A stretch of DNA of 64,000 nt from Bianquea renquensis (GTDB lineage Bacteria > Bacillota > Clostridia > Lachnospirales > Bianqueaceae). The notes beneath the pieces were generated by a model that was not told the DNA's origin, searched no databases, and was given only the letters and a program-made list of their open reading frames with translations. A program made the position numbers and the translations under genes. Of this stretch, positions 18,662 through 29,655 are shown in pieces. Position 1 is the first letter of the stretch; every line of letters starts with the position of its first letter. The stretch lies in assembly GCF_014384895.1 (NCBI RefSeq), contig NZ_JACRSQ010000016.1, forward strand, positions 25,473 to 89,472, given 5' to 3'.

Positions 18662-19162
18662 TTACAGCCGCTCCGCCTCTTGCTGCATTTTGGCATCCTT
18701 CTCTCTCACGCCCTCGGCCATTTCCTCTTTCATCTCCAACAATTTCGCGCTGAGCGCCTCGTCCGACAGCGCTAAAATCTGGATGGCCAGCAAAGCCGCG
18801 TTGTCAGCTCCATCAATGGCCACCGTGGCCACAGGAATTCCTTTGGGCATCTGAACCGTCGACAGCAGCGCATCCAAACCATCTAAGGTAGAAGCCTTGA
18901 TCGGGATTCCAATGACAGGAAGCGTCGTATGAGCCGCCAGCACGCCCGCCAGATGGGCCGCCTTTCCGGCCGCCGCTATGATAACGCCAAATCCAGCCTC
19001 GCGAGCGCCGGACGCAAAAGCCGAGGCCTCCGCCGGAGTCCGATGGGCGCTCATCACATGAACCTCCGTCTCCACGTCAAAAGACTTCAACATCTTCACC
19101 GCGCCCTTCACTGTCCCCCAATCGCTATCACTGCCCATAATAACCGCTACTTTTTTCGCCAT
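18662..19162 (-). CDS. purE: N5-carboxyaminoimidazole ribonucleotide mutase PurE
   Basis: A 166-residue protein catalysing a step of purine synthesis (CAIR formation). The class I motifs GSDSDW near the start, SAHRTP and AAGKAAHLAGV are all present. ATG 19162 is chosen because AAGGTGG lies just upstream; a frame eight codons longer lacks support. Its length matches the family. It has its own promoter at 19288-19316 and is followed by the purF paralogue. Confidence 0.95.
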   Translation of the reverse strand: MAKKVAVIMGSDSDWGTVKGAVKMLKSFDVETEVHVMSAHRTPAEASAFASGAREAGFGVIIAAAGKAAHLAGVLAAHTTLPVIGIPIKASTLDGLDALLSTVQMPKGIPVATVAIDGADNAALLAIQILALSDEALSAKLLEMKEEMAEGVREKDAKMQQEAERL

Positions 19163-19287
19163 ATCGTATCCACCTTTCAACAACACCCACTATAGAAGAC
19201 CCTTCGGTTCCACGGACCTAAGTTCGCCAAACGCCGAACCCTCCACAGAAAAAAACACAACCCCAACAAAAAACCAAGACACCCTCT

Positions 19288-19316
19288 ATTGTAAACCAAA
19301 ACCCAAAAAATATCAA
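19288..19316 (-). promoter_or_regulatory. Promoter of purE
   Basis: On the minus strand, TTGATA (19316-19311) and TACAAT (19293-19288) are 17 bases apart. The leader of about 120 nt has TTCGG/CCGAA arms and a GTTCG/CGAAC hairpin, but matches no riboswitch I know. Confidence 0.65.
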
Positions 19317-19340
19317 TGATATTTTGAACAAGCACAAGCC

Positions 19341-19667
19341 GCGCAGAGGAAAGGCTGTAGGAGCCGGGGGGCTGCTTGCAGACCAACCGGCGGATACAGC
19401 CTTTCCTCTATGGGGCGACGCCCCATCAGCGAAGAAGCCAACGGCTTCGGAGCGGCGCGGCGGCCCCCCTTCATCTCACAGCAACGCGCAGAGGAAAGGC
19501 TGTAGGACCGGGGGGGCTGCTTGCAGACCAACCGGCGGATACAGCCTTTCCTCTATGGGGCGACGCCCCATCAGCGAAGAAGCCAACGGCTTCGGAGCGG
19601 GCGCGGCGGCCCCCCTTCATCTCGCAGCAACGCGCAGAGGAAAGGCTGTAGGAGCCGGGGGGCTGCT
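19341..19667. repeat. 145-146 bp tandem repeat, two full copies and a partial third
   Basis: Units start at 19341, 19486 and 19632 with GCGCAGAGGAAAGGCTGTAG. Each full unit contains a long inverted repeat (AGAGGAAAGGCTGTA and TACAGCCTTTCCTCT) and the palindrome ATGGGGCGACGCCCCAT, so it folds strongly as RNA or single-stranded DNA. The array sits between purE and the TetR-type gene. Its third copy runs up to the 3' end of that gene. It resembles repetitive extragenic palindromic elements rather than a gene. Confidence 0.85.
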
Positions 19668-20193
19668 ATCCCACCTGAGAAGGACGATACATGGAAACCA
19701 CCCTGCACATCCCCTCTAGCACTTGCTTCGGCTCCTCCTCAAGCCCCTGCTCCAGCCATTGATCCACCAGTCCCTGAAAGGTCACCGCCAGCACATTCAC
19801 GTCAAAATCCCGATCTCGAAGATCCAGGTCCTCCGCCTTCCAGAAAAGTTCATAGGCAATCTCATAGATCGCCTTCTCATACGCACCTCGCCCCATGGAC
19901 GCAAAAATTGTCCGGCACAACTGCTCATTTTGCTGAATATAGAAAAGGATGCGCAGAAGACCGAGCCGCCAATTCTCAAAGAATACATCCTCGGACAAGC
20001 TCTGTTGAATCTCTTCCTTCAACGTCCACGTCAGCAGCTGCTGGATATCCTGAAAATAATAGTAAAATGTCTGCCGATTGACCCCCAGGTGCTCGACGAT
20101 CTTCTTGACCGTCACCTTGTGAAACGGCACTTCCAGCAATACAGCCTTCAATGAATTTCCTAACGCTCGTTTTGTCATGTATGAACTTGACAT
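19666..20193 (-). CDS. TetR-family regulator (DhaS-like)
   Basis: A 175-residue regulator starting MSSSYMTKRALGNSLK, with the helix-turn-helix VEHLGVNRQTFYYYFQDIQQLL at about residues 35-58. This N-terminal pattern is typical of DhaS-type TetR proteins, whose C-terminal ligand domain may be degenerate. The start is fixed by a strong GGAAAGGAGGAG site. It lies 33 bases after dapL in the same direction, so it is probably co-transcribed. The target is unknown. The final codons are close to the 146-bp repeat. Confidence 0.85.
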   Translation of the reverse strand: MSSSYMTKRALGNSLKAVLLEVPFHKVTVKKIVEHLGVNRQTFYYYFQDIQQLLTWTLKEEIQQSLSEDVFFENWRLGLLRILFYIQQNEQLCRTIFASMGRGAYEKAIYEIAYELFWKAEDLDLRDRDFDVNVLAVTFQGLVDQWLEQGLEEEPKQVLEGMCRVVSMYRPSQVG

Positions 20194-20226
20194 GGTGCTC
20201 CTCCTTTCCAGGGACAAAAGCCTGCC

Positions 20227-21411
20227 TCAGCGGGGATAGACCCCACACAATCGTTCCATCCCTCGCTTCGCATCTTCCCGTCTTCCAAACGCAGTCAAGC
20301 GGAAAAATCCTTCCCCACAACTTCCAAATCCAGCGCCCGGCGTTCCCACAACGCGAGCCTTCTCCAACAGCAGATCAAAGAGCTTCCAGGAATCATATCC
20401 CTCTGGGCACTGCATCCAGATATAGGGTGAGTTTTCCCCTCCGGTAAACCAAATCCCCAGGCCGCGGAGGGCGTTGGCGATGATCGCCGCATTCTCCATA
20501 TAGTAGGCAATATTCTGTTGTGCCTGCCGAATCCCTTCCTCCGTCAGGACCGCTGCCGCCCCCCGCTGGACAATATAGGGCACTCCGTTGAATTTCGTCG
20601 TCTGGCGGCGAAGCCACATCCTATTGAGCGACATTTCCCCTCGGGTCAGATCCTTTGGCACAACGGTGTACCCGCATCGGGTTCCGGTAAATCCCGCCGT
20701 CTTCGAAAACGAACAAAACTCGATAGCACAGGTTTTCGCGCCGGGAATCTCATAAATGCTTCTCGGCAGCGAGGGATCCCGAATAAAAGCTTCATAGGCG
20801 CTGTCAAATAAAAGAATCGCATCCTGATCATTGGCATATGCCACCCACTGCGCCAACTGGTCTCGATTGTACACCGCGCCGGTTGGATTGTTAGGCGAGC
20901 ACAGATATATGAGATCCGCCTTCACTCCGGCAGGCGGCATAGGCAGAAATTGGTTCTCAACAGTGGCCTTCAAAAATTGAATTCGGCGGCCCGCCATAAG
21001 GTTGGTGTCCACGTAGACCGGATACACCGGGTCCGGTATCAAGACCGTATTCTGCGAGTCAAATAAATCCAGGATATTCCCTAAATCGCTCTTCGCCCCA
21101 TCGCTGACAAAGATTTCATCTCTCTCCAGAGCCACCCCCTTTTTCGCGTAATAGGAGGCGATGGCATCCCGCAGAAAGTCATATCCCTGCTCCGGGCCAT
21201 ACCCCCGAAAGGTCTCCGCGCGGCCCATCTCATCCACGGCCTCTTTCATAGCCTCCACCGACGCCTGACATAAAGGAAGTGTGACATCCCCAATTCCCAT
21301 CCGGATGACATCGGCATCGGGATGGGAGGCCTTAAACGTTGCAACTTTGTGGTTAATCTCTGAAAATAGATAGCTTTCCTTAAGTTCTGAATAATGTGTG
21401 TTCATCCGCAT
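20227..21411 (-). CDS. dapL: LL-diaminopimelate aminotransferase DapL
   Basis: A 394-residue PLP enzyme of fold type I that converts tetrahydrodipicolinate to LL-diaminopimelate in one step, for lysine and peptidoglycan. Visible marks are [13 protein letters not shown] and [17 protein letters not shown], which carries the PLP lysine. ATG 21411 has AAAGGAG nine bases upstream and overlaps the end of pyrG. A second ATG at 21405 would give a classic ATGA overlap. The next enzyme of the route, DapF, is fused to CarB two genes upstream, which suggests joint control of lysine and pyrimidine genes. Confidence 0.94.
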   Translation of the reverse strand: MRMNTHYSELKESYLFSEINHKVATFKASHPDADVIRMGIGDVTLPLCQASVEAMKEAVDEMGRAETFRGYGPEQGYDFLRDAIASYYAKKGVALERDEIFVSDGAKSDLGNILDLFDSQNTVLIPDPVYPVYVDTNLMAGRRIQFLKATVENQFLPMPPAGVKADLIYLCSPNNPTGAVYNRDQLAQWVAYANDQDAILLFDSAYEAFIRDPSLPRSIYEIPGAKTCAIEFCSFSKTAGFTGTRCGYTVVPKDLTRGEMSLNRMWLRRQTTKFNGVPYIVQRGAAAVLTEEGIRQAQQNIAYYMENAAIIANALRGLGIWFTGGENSPYIWMQCPEGYDSWKLFDLLLEKARVVGTPGAGFGSCGEGFFRLTAFGRREDAKRGMERLCGVYPR

Positions 21412-23051
21412 TGCGCTTCGCTCCTTTCCGCCTGTCGCACCGCCGCCGCGATAAATTCCCGAAAGAGTGGGTGGGCTCGATTGGGACGGCTCTTAAATTC
21501 TGGATGATACTGAACCCCCACAAAGAAATCCTGCTCCGGCAGTTCCACCGCCTCCACCAGCCGTCCATCCGGTGATGTCCCCGCAATGCACAATCCCTTT
21601 TCCGTCATGGCGTCCCTATATTCATTGCAGAATTCAAATCGATGCCGGTGCCGTTCTTGGATTTCCGGCTGACCGTAGGCAGCGTCCATCCTGGTGCGGG
21701 GCATGATTTTACACGGATATGCTCCTAAGCGCATGGTTCCGCCCTTAGGTCCTTCATAATTCTGATCCGGCATCCAATCGATGACGCGGTGGCCACTGCC
21801 GGGATTAAACTCGGCGGAGTTGGCGTCCTCCCAGCCCACAACATTCCTCGCAAATTCAATAACTGCAATCTGCATCCCCAGGCAAATTCCCAGATACGGA
21901 ATTTTCTTTGTCCTGGCATACTCCGCCGCCAAAATCATTCCCTCAATTCCTCTGTCTCCAAAGCCGCCGGGAACCAAGATGGCATCCTGACCGCTGAGCA
22001 CGGAATCCACCGTCAGCGGCGTAATACTCTCCGAATCCGTCCACTGAATCTCAATGCGGCTTTCATTTTCAAAGCCTGCGTGGCGCAGAGCTTCCGCCAC
22101 GGATAAATACGCATCGTGGAGCTTCGTATACTTTCCAACCAGCGCCACCTTCACAACCTTCGTGCAGTGCTCAATGCGGTACAACATCCTATTCCACTCT
22201 GTCATATCGCTCTCGTGAGGACACTGAATCGATAATTCCCGGCAAACAATATCGTCCAGGCCATTCTCATGAAGCATGACGGGCGCCTGATACAGAACGG
22301 GAAGCGTTTGATTCTCGATCACACAGTCCGGCTTAACATTACAAAATAAAGCGATCTTGCTCACAATGGAGTCTTCCAGCGGCTCATTGCAGCGGGTCAC
22401 GATCAAATCCGGCATGATGCCGAAGGATTGGAGCTCTTTGACGGAGTGTTGGGTAGGCTTTGATTTATGTTCGCCGGAGCTTTTGATGTAGGGCACCAGT
22501 GTAACATGGATAAATAGACAATTTCTCCTGCCTACCTCATGGGAGACCTGCCGGATCGCCTCCAGAAAAGGCTGGCTTTCAATATCGCCCGTGGTTCCTC
22601 CGATCTCCGTAATGACCACGTCAGCGTCCGTCTTTTGCCCGACTGAATAGATGAAACTCTTAATCTCATTGGTAATGTGGGGAATCACCTGAACCGTCTC
22701 CCCTAGATATTCACCCTTCCGCTCTTTCGTCAATACATTCCAGTACACCTTGCCCGTCGTCAGATTGGAAAACTGGTTAAGATTCTCATCGATAAACCGT
22801 TCATAGTGCCCCAGGTCCAGATCCGTTTCCGCTCCATCCTCCGTGACAAAAACTTCGCCATGCTGATATGGGCTCATGGTTCCCGGGTCCACATTAATAT
22901 AGGGGTCTAGCTTTTGCGCCGCGATCTTCAACCCGCGCGCCTTCAACAGTCTCCCCAAGGACGCAGCGGTAATCCCCTTTCCCAGCCCGGAAACGACGCC
23001 TCCCGTCACAAAGATATATTTTGTTTTTCCGTCTCTCACGCCAGTACCCAT
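21402..23051 (-). CDS. pyrG: CTP synthase PyrG
   Basis: A 549-residue enzyme making CTP from UTP, ATP and glutamine. The N-terminal synthase domain has [17 protein letters not shown] and [11 protein letters not shown]. The C-terminal class I glutaminase has GICLGMQ with the nucleophile Cys and [10 protein letters not shown] with the His-Glu pair. Its length matches the family. The start [15 protein letters not shown] is a few residues longer than usual. It lies 15 bases after the carB-dapF gene. Confidence 0.97.
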   Translation of the reverse strand: MGTGVRDGKTKYIFVTGGVVSGLGKGITAASLGRLLKARGLKIAAQKLDPYINVDPGTMSPYQHGEVFVTEDGAETDLDLGHYERFIDENLNQFSNLTTGKVYWNVLTKERKGEYLGETVQVIPHITNEIKSFIYSVGQKTDADVVITEIGGTTGDIESQPFLEAIRQVSHEVGRRNCLFIHVTLVPYIKSSGEHKSKPTQHSVKELQSFGIMPDLIVTRCNEPLEDSIVSKIALFCNVKPDCVIENQTLPVLYQAPVMLHENGLDDIVCRELSIQCPHESDMTEWNRMLYRIEHCTKVVKVALVGKYTKLHDAYLSVAEALRHAGFENESRIEIQWTDSESITPLTVDSVLSGQDAILVPGGFGDRGIEGMILAAEYARTKKIPYLGICLGMQIAVIEFARNVVGWEDANSAEFNPGSGHRVIDWMPDQNYEGPKGGTMRLGAYPCKIMPRTRMDAAYGQPEIQERHRHRFEFCNEYRDAMTEKGLCIAGTSPDGRLVEAVELPEQDFFVGVQYHPEFKSRPNRAHPLFREFIAAAVRQAERSEAQCG

Positions 23052-23065
23052 ACAGATCCCCCTTA

Positions 23066-26000
23066 TCAGATTTCAACTGTACCTTCAAATACCATCTGTG
23101 CCTTGCCTGTCATATACACGGTTTCGTCCGTATAGCGCACCTCCAGATCACCGCCCTTGAGTTTGACAAGGATCTCCCGATCCTTCTGACAATGCCCACC
23201 TAATACGGCCGCTACCGCCGCCGCACAGGCTCCGGTGCCACAGGCCCATGTTTCACCGCTGCCCCGCTCCCAGACCCGCATTTTGACAGTATTATTATCT
23301 AGGATTCGAATAAACTCAACGTTCACCCGCTCCGGAAACAGCTCACAGTTCTCCACCGCACTTCCGATCTTGGCGATATCCAGACTGTCCAGATCCTCCC
23401 AGTAGATGACACAATGTGGATTCCCCATGGACACGCAGGTGATGGCGTAGCTCTCCCCATTGATGGTAACTTGACGGTTCACCACCGTATCCCCGTCTAA
23501 CAGAACCGGAAGGGAGGAGGGGCTCAGCCCGGCGGGTCCCATGTCCACCGTCGCGCTGTCCACCAGACCATTTTGCAGGTACAACTTTAACGTTTTCACA
23601 CCGCTGAGGGTTTCGATACGCATGACTTGCTTTTGCACAATTCCCGTATCGTACAGATATTTTCCCACACAGCGGATGGCGTTCCCACACATTTTTCCTT
23701 CGCTGCCGTCGAGGTTGAACATCCGCATTTTCGCATCCGCGATCTCGGAGGAGCAGATCAACACAACCCCATCTCCGCCAATGCCAAAATGCCGATCTGA
23801 GAGACTGACACTCAGGGATTGTGGATTGGTGATCTCTTGATTCATGCAGTCGAAATAGATATAGTCATTGCCAGCGCCCTGCATTTTGATAAAGTGCAGT
23901 TTGGTCTTGCGGGTTCGCATGTGATTCAGCTCCACCAGCTCTGTGTTGTACTGGGAATACCGGCTGCGCAAACTGTTGGCCAGCGCGTTTGCCGTGTCCA
24001 ATGACGTGAGACAGGGGATTGCATGCTCCACAGCCGTACGGCGGAGCTTTACGCTGTCGCGGCTGGGGATCCGCCCCTTGGAGGATGTCGAAATAATATA
24101 TTGGATTTTGCCGCTCTCCAACAGCGTCCTGGTGTTGTCCTTAGACTCATGGATCTTGTTGACTGCCGTGACGCCCATTCCTGCCTGTGCCAATATTCTA
24201 GCCGTCCCCTTTGTGGCATACAGTTCAAAGCCAAGCTCGTCAAACTTTCTCGCAATATCCGCGATCTCCGCCTTATCACTGTCCCGGACTGTAATCAGGA
24301 CGCCCCCCTGTTTTTCCATCTTATAACCGGCGGCGACCAAACCTTTAAATAAAGCCTCATCCATGGTCCTGCCGATCCCCAGCACCTCGCCGGTGGATTT
24401 CATCTCCGGTCCCAGCTGTACATCCAGATCCCGCAGCTTTTCGAAGGAGAACACGGGAACTTTCACCGCCACATAGGGCGGTGTCTGGTACAATCCAGTT
24501 CCATAGCCCATATCAGCCAGCTTCTCTCCCAGCATAGCCCTGGTCGCCAAATCCACCATGGGCACACCTGTCACTTTGCTTATATAGGGGACGGTTCTAG
24601 AGGATCTAGGATTGACCTCGATCACATAGAGCTCTCCCTCATGGGCGACATACTGAATATTCACCAGTCCATGAGTGTCCAACGCCAGTGCCAAGTTCCG
24701 CGTAAACTCCACCAACTTCTGAGTCAGGCTTCCACTGACATTCCATGGGGGATACACGGCGATGGAATCCCCGGAGTGGACACCCGCCCTCTCGATATGC
24801 TCCATAATTCCCGGGATCAAGACCTCCTCTCCATCGCAGATGGCATCCACCTCGATCTCAACGCCCCGCAGATATTTATCAATGAGAATGGGATTTTCAA
24901 TTCCATGGGATAGGATAATCCCCATATACTCCTTAATGTCCTCATCGCTGAAGGCAATGATCATGTTTTGTCCGCCCAGCACATAGGAGGGACGCATTAA
25001 TACTGGGTACCCCAATCGGTTGGCGGCTGCAAGAGCCTCCTCCGTTTTCATGACCGTATCCCCCTCCGGCCGCTTGATCCCCAATTTTTCCAAGAGCGCG
25101 TCAAACCGCTCCCGGTCCTCCGCCGCATCGATGCTGTCAGCAGGGGTCCCTAAAATCCGGACGCCGGATTTCTCCAGATATTTGGTCAGTTTGATGGCCG
25201 TCTGGCCTCCAAAAGCTACCACCACGCCATAGGGCTTTTCTGTATCGATGATGCTCTTCACATCCTCAGGGGTCAACGGCTCAAAGTATAGTCGGTCCGC
25301 CGTATCGAAATCCGTGGAGACCGTCTCCGGATTGTTGTTGACGATCACCACCTCATACCCCGCTTCTTTCAGCGCCCAAACGCAGTGAACGGACGCGTAG
25401 TCGAATTCGATTCCCTGGCCGATTCGGATGGGCCCCGAGCCGAATACGAGAATGGTTTGTTTGCCCGAAGCGCGGTCCTCCAGAAATGCCTGGGCCTCGT
25501 TCTCTTCATCCCAGGTGGAATAGAAATACGGGGTTTGCGCTGCGAACTCCGCCGCACAGGTGTCCACCATTTTGAAGGCCGCTGATCTCGACGCTGTGAC
25601 AGGCCGGCCAGCCAGCCGTGAGATCACGGCGTCAGGGTAACTGTACTTCTTGCAGGTCTCAAACAGCGCCTCACTCCATTCGCCCGCTTCCAGCCTCTGT
25701 TCCAGCCTTGCCAAATTCTGAAGCTTATACAAAAACCAGAGATCAATGGCGGTGATCTCATGGATCTGCTCACAGGAGATGCCCCGTTTGATCGCGGCGA
25801 AAACCACAAATAACCGCTCATCATCGCAGATGGAAAGCTGGTCTATGAGCTGCTGGCCGGAGTGCTCTGCAAGCCGGGGAAGGTTCAGACTATCCAGGGA
25901 AATCTCCGCTCCCCGGACAGCTTTCATAATGGCCGCTTCAAATGTATCTCCGATGGCCATGACTTCCCCTGTGGCTTTCATCTGGGTGCCCAGCGTCCGC

Positions 26001-27106
26001 TTGGCATACACAAATTTATCAAAAGGCCATTTGGGAAGCTTGACAACAACATAGTCCAAAGCGGGTTCAAAGCAGGCGTACGTCTTTCCCGTAATGGCAT
26101 TGGGGATCTCATCTAATGAATAGCCGATGGCGATCTTGGCCGCCACCTTGGCGATGGGGTATCCCGTGGCCTTGGACGCCAATGCGGAGGACCGCGATAC
26201 CCGGGGATTGACCTCGATGACGGCGTACTCAAAGCTGTCCGGTTTTAGGGCAAACTGGCAATTGCACCCGCCCTCGATCTTCAAGGCGGAGATGATATTC
26301 AAGGCGGCGGAGCGAAGCATCTGGTACTCCCTGTCTGCCAGGGTGACTGCCGGTGCGATTACGATGCTGTCCCCTGTGTGAACCCCGACGGGGTCAAAAT
26401 TTTCCATGCTGCACACGGTTATGACATTGCCTTTTCCGTCCCGCATGACCTCAAATTCAATCTCTTTCCATCCCGCGATACATTTCTCCACAAGAATCTG
26501 GGTGATGGGGGATTGCCGCAGGCCATTTTCCGCGGTCTCCACCAACTCCTTCTCCTCGTAGGCAATGCCTCCACCGCTGCCCCCCAGGGTAAAGGCGGGA
26601 CGGACGATGACAGGATATCCGATGGACTTAGCGAATGCCAGGGCGGAGTCCACATCCTGCACGACTTTGGATGGAATGACCGGCTCCCCGATGGATTCCA
26701 TGGTGTCCTTGAACATCTGCCGGTCTTCTGCCCGGTCGATGGTTTCTGGCCGGGCCCCGAGCAGCTGTACATGATGCGCCTCCAAAAATCCTTCTTTCGC
26801 CAGCTGCATAGACAATGTGAGCCCCGTCTGTCCACCTAGGGTGGACAGCAAGCTGTCAGGCTGCTCCTTTTCAATGATGCGCTTGATGGTGGGAAGCGTC
26901 AGAGGTTCAATGTATATTTTATCCGCCATGGCTTTGTCGGTCATGATGGTGGCGGGATTGGAATTGACTAGCACCACCTCAAGTCCTTCTTCCCTCAAGG
27001 CACGGCACGCCTGGGTTCCAGCGTAATCAAATTCAGCCGCTTGCCCGATCACAATGGGGCCGGAGCCGATCACCATGACTTTTTTGATCGTGGGATTCAA
27101 TGGCAT
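23066..27106 (-). CDS. carB-dapF: CarB-DapF fusion: carbamoyl-phosphate synthase large chain + diaminopimelate epimerase
   Basis: A single uninterrupted frame of 1346 codons. Residues 1-1062 are a complete CarB: two ATP-grasp halves starting [21 protein letters not shown] and [21 protein letters not shown], then the MGS-like allosteric domain ending [13 protein letters not shown]. Residues 1063-1346 are a complete DapF ([11 protein letters not shown]) with both catalytic cysteines, in KMCGNAIRC (about residue 1140) and [10 protein letters not shown] (about 1289). An internal ATG at 23920 preceded by GGTGGAG could also start free DapF. CarB and DapF have no known mechanistic link. The gene overlaps carA by ten bases. 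Confidence 0.93.
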   Translation of the reverse strand: MPLNPTIKKVMVIGSGPIVIGQAAEFDYAGTQACRALREEGLEVVLVNSNPATIMTDKAMADKIYIEPLTLPTIKRIIEKEQPDSLLSTLGGQTGLTLSMQLAKEGFLEAHHVQLLGARPETIDRAEDRQMFKDTMESIGEPVIPSKVVQDVDSALAFAKSIGYPVIVRPAFTLGGSGGGIAYEEKELVETAENGLRQSPITQILVEKCIAGWKEIEFEVMRDGKGNVITVCSMENFDPVGVHTGDSIVIAPAVTLADREYQMLRSAALNIISALKIEGGCNCQFALKPDSFEYAVIEVNPRVSRSSALASKATGYPIAKVAAKIAIGYSLDEIPNAITGKTYACFEPALDYVVVKLPKWPFDKFVYAKRTLGTQMKATGEVMAIGDTFEAAIMKAVRGAEISLDSLNLPRLAEHSGQQLIDQLSICDDERLFVVFAAIKRGISCEQIHEITAIDLWFLYKLQNLARLEQRLEAGEWSEALFETCKKYSYPDAVISRLAGRPVTASRSAAFKMVDTCAAEFAAQTPYFYSTWDEENEAQAFLEDRASGKQTILVFGSGPIRIGQGIEFDYASVHCVWALKEAGYEVVIVNNNPETVSTDFDTADRLYFEPLTPEDVKSIIDTEKPYGVVVAFGGQTAIKLTKYLEKSGVRILGTPADSIDAAEDRERFDALLEKLGIKRPEGDTVMKTEEALAAANRLGYPVLMRPSYVLGGQNMIIAFSDEDIKEYMGIILSHGIENPILIDKYLRGVEIEVDAICDGEEVLIPGIMEHIERAGVHSGDSIAVYPPWNVSGSLTQKLVEFTRNLALALDTHGLVNIQYVAHEGELYVIEVNPRSSRTVPYISKVTGVPMVDLATRAMLGEKLADMGYGTGLYQTPPYVAVKVPVFSFEKLRDLDVQLGPEMKSTGEVLGIGRTMDEALFKGLVAAGYKMEKQGGVLITVRDSDKAEIADIARKFDELGFELYATKGTARILAQAGMGVTAVNKIHESKDNTRTLLESGKIQYIISTSSKGRIPSRDSVKLRRTAVEHAIPCLTSLDTANALANSLRSRYSQYNTELVELNHMRTRKTKLHFIKMQGAGNDYIYFDCMNQEITNPQSLSVSLSDRHFGIGGDGVVLICSSEIADAKMRMFNLDGSEGKMCGNAIRCVGKYLYDTGIVQKQVMRIETLSGVKTLKLYLQNGLVDSATVDMGPAGLSPSSLPVLLDGDTVVNRQVTINGESYAITCVSMGNPHCVIYWEDLDSLDIAKIGSAVENCELFPERVNVEFIRILDNNTVKMRVWERGSGETWACGTGACAAAVAAVLGGHCQKDREILVKLKGGDLEVRYTDETVYMTGKAQMVFEGTVEI

Positions 27107-28191
27107 ATTGACTGCCCCCTTTCCATCAACTGCATGAAGTCGTTAAACAGATATTCCGTATCCCGCGGGCCGCCGCAGGCCTCCGGATGAAATTGCACGG
27201 AAAAGGCCGGTATATCCTCATAGCGGACGCCCTCGCAGGTTCCATCATTGACGTTGACAAAGCTCTCCTTGGCGCAGGCCGGCAGCGATGCGCTGTCCAC
27301 CGCGTAGCCGTGGTTTTGGCTGGTGATGTAAACCCGCCCTGTGCTCAGATCTTTGACGGGTTGGTTCGCTCCCCGATGGCCGTATTTCAACTTGGAGGTG
27401 GCGGCTCCCTTTGCCAGGGCCAAAAGTTGATGTCCCAGACAGATTCCAAAGGTGGGAATTTTTTGGTCCAGCAGTTTGGCCAACTCCTGGATGATCCCCG
27501 GGTTATCCGCCGGATCGCCAGGCCCATTGGATAGCATAATCCCATGGGGCTTCCACGCTTTGATCTGCTCAGCTTTTGTGTCCGCCGGAACGGTGATGAC
27601 CCGGCAGCCGCGCTTCATCAATTCCCGCTCAATATTGCGCTTTGCGCCAAAATCCCACAGAACGACGCGCTTTGTATTGACACCGGCGGGCGCGGACTGG
27701 TAGGCTTCCCGGCAGGTGACGTGGGAGACTGCATCCGTCACGCGGTAGGCGCGGAGCTCGCTCTGCAACGCCTCCTCCATGTAGGGTGATGTGGAAATCC
27801 GGGCGTTCATGACGCCATGCTCCCGGATCAGTTTCGTCAGCTCTCGGGTATCGAGATCATACATGCCGATAACGCCCTTTTCCTGTAGATACTGATCAAG
27901 CGTTCTTTCACAGCGGAAATTGGAGGGATGCTCACACCATTGCCGGACAATGTAGGCCCTTACGTGGGGGCCGCCGCTCTCAAAATCCGCAGGGATGATT
28001 CCATAATTTCCGATCAGGGGGAAGGTGTGAACTACAATCTGGCCGTAATAGCTTGGGTCTGTCAGAGTCTCCAGATATCCCGTCATTCCGGTGGTAAAAA
28101 CTAACTCACCTGTGACCTCGCCCGCCGCGCCAAATCCCTTTCCCTTAAAAACCCGTCCGTTTTCAAGCAGCAAATAGACTTCTCTTTCCAT
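27097..28191 (-). CDS. carA: Carbamoyl-phosphate synthase small chain CarA
   Basis: A 364-residue glutaminase subunit that supplies ammonia to CarB for arginine and pyrimidine synthesis. The N-terminal interaction domain contains [19 protein letters not shown]. The C-terminal class I glutaminase has [13 protein letters not shown] with the nucleophile Cys and [14 protein letters not shown]. Its length is usual. Its stop overlaps the carB start, so translation is coupled. It follows purF by 39 bases. Confidence 0.97.
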   Translation of the reverse strand: MEREVYLLLENGRVFKGKGFGAAGEVTGELVFTTGMTGYLETLTDPSYYGQIVVHTFPLIGNYGIIPADFESGGPHVRAYIVRQWCEHPSNFRCERTLDQYLQEKGVIGMYDLDTRELTKLIREHGVMNARISTSPYMEEALQSELRAYRVTDAVSHVTCREAYQSAPAGVNTKRVVLWDFGAKRNIERELMKRGCRVITVPADTKAEQIKAWKPHGIMLSNGPGDPADNPGIIQELAKLLDQKIPTFGICLGHQLLALAKGAATSKLKYGHRGANQPVKDLSTGRVYITSQNHGYAVDSASLPACAKESFVNVNDGTCEGVRYEDIPAFSVQFHPEACGGPRDTEYLFNDFMQLMERGQSICH

Positions 28192-28230
28192 GGTTACCTC
28201 CGTTTCGCCTCCAAATTCTCGACCGCTGGT

Positions 28231-29646
28231 TTACTCTTCAAATTGCTCTTTCCGATGGCATCCTACGGCAATCGGATAGTCCCCAGTAAAACATCCCGTA
28301 CAGAAGCGCCTGGCGCTCTCCCTGCAGGCCTCCTTCAATCCCTTGGTGCTGATAAATCCCAGGCTATCCGCTCCAATGTGTTTGGCAATCTCCTCCACGC
28401 TCATCCGGTTGGCAATGAGATTTTCCTCACTGTCAATGTCCGTTCCAAAATGGCAGGTATGGCGAAAGGGCGGCGAGGAGATTCGCATGTGGACCTCCTT
28501 GGCCCCAGCATTCTTCAGGCTTTTGATAATCTTTGCGCTTGTGGTCCCCCGGACAATGGAATCATCCACCAGCACCACCCGCTTTCCCTCAATGTTGGCT
28601 CGCAACGGGTTTAATTTCAGCCGTACCGCGGCATCGCGCTGCGCCTGGGAAGGAAAGATGAAACTGCGGCCAATATAGCGGTTTTTGACAAAACCGGAGA
28701 CATTGGGCAGATGGCTGGCGTAGGCGTATCCTTCCGCCGATTCCAGTCCGCTGTCCGGCACCCCGCATACCACGTCGGCATCCACGGGATATTCCTTCGC
28801 CAGCTGGATTCCCATATTAAACCGCGCCTGGTATACGCTCAGCCTGTCAATGACGGAATCGGTTCTTGCAAAGTATACGTACTCAAAAATGCACAGCCCT
28901 TCATTTTCACAGGGAAGAACCTTCTGGCTTGTGTATGTACCATCTCCCTGGATTACGATCATCTCTCCCGGCTCCACGTCCCGGATAAACTCAAATCCCG
29001 CACTGTCCAGGGCACAGCTTTCGGACGCCACCGCCATGCCGTGTTGGCTTCGCCCCAGACATAGCGGGCGGAAGCCGAAGCTGTCCCGAACGGCGATGAT
29101 TTTATTCTTGCTGGACAGAACCAGCAGGGAAAACGCACCTTTCAATTGCTTCGATGCTTCCGCGACCCCCGCCTCGATACTGCCCCGATGGAGAGCCTCA
29201 TAGGCGATGAGAAGGGATATGGCCTCACTGTCATTGGTGGCTGTAAAATCGCAGCCCACGGATAGGAGCCGTTCTCTGATTTCCGCCGCATTGACGATAT
29301 TCCCGTTGTGGGCTACGGCGATGCGCCCTTCCAGATACTCCTTGACAATAGGCTGAACATTAGCCTTTGTATTATTCCCCGTCGTCGAATAGCGGACATG
29401 TCCAATGGCTTCCGATGCATCGGGAAGTTCGCTCAAAACAGAGGGCGAAAAAACTTCGCTGACTAACCCAACATCCTTGTGGCAAAGGATGGAGCTGTCC
29501 TTCAAAAGCGCGATTCCTGCACCCTCCTGCCCTCTGTGCTGCAATGCCAAAAGCGCATTGTAGGTGATGCCCGCCGCTTCCCCTGCTCTGCTGACCACGC
29601 CAAAAATACCGCATTCCTCTCGAAGCTTTTCCATCATGATTTGCAC
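28231..29646 (-). CDS. purF: Amidophosphoribosyltransferase PurF
   Basis: A 471-residue enzyme of the first committed purine step. The short propeptide MQIMMEKLREE precedes Cys12 (ECGIFGVV), the nucleophile exposed after processing. HRGQEGAGI, AHNGNIVNA and the PRPP motif VVLVDDSIVRGTT are present. FCTGCFTGDYP near the end fits the Fe-S cysteines of the Bacillus-type enzyme. The start may be GTG 29646 or ATG 29637/29634. It sits between the ANTAR regulator and carA, in one direction and with short gaps. Confidence 0.95.
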   Translation of the reverse strand: MQIMMEKLREECGIFGVVSRAGEAAGITYNALLALQHRGQEGAGIALLKDSSILCHKDVGLVSEVFSPSVLSELPDASEAIGHVRYSTTGNNTKANVQPIVKEYLEGRIAVAHNGNIVNAAEIRERLLSVGCDFTATNDSEAISLLIAYEALHRGSIEAGVAEASKQLKGAFSLLVLSSKNKIIAVRDSFGFRPLCLGRSQHGMAVASESCALDSAGFEFIRDVEPGEMIVIQGDGTYTSQKVLPCENEGLCIFEYVYFARTDSVIDRLSVYQARFNMGIQLAKEYPVDADVVCGVPDSGLESAEGYAYASHLPNVSGFVKNRYIGRSFIFPSQAQRDAAVRLKLNPLRANIEGKRVVLVDDSIVRGTTSAKIIKSLKNAGAKEVHMRISSPPFRHTCHFGTDIDSEENLIANRMSVEEIAKHIGADSLGFISTKGLKEACRESARRFCTGCFTGDYPIAVGCHRKEQFEE

Positions 29647-29655
29647 GCTTTCCTT

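Noticed and set aside
19163..19287. Purine, ZTP or PRPP riboswitch before purE
   Set aside because: None of the conserved core motifs could be matched by eye; the leader is recorded only as structured.
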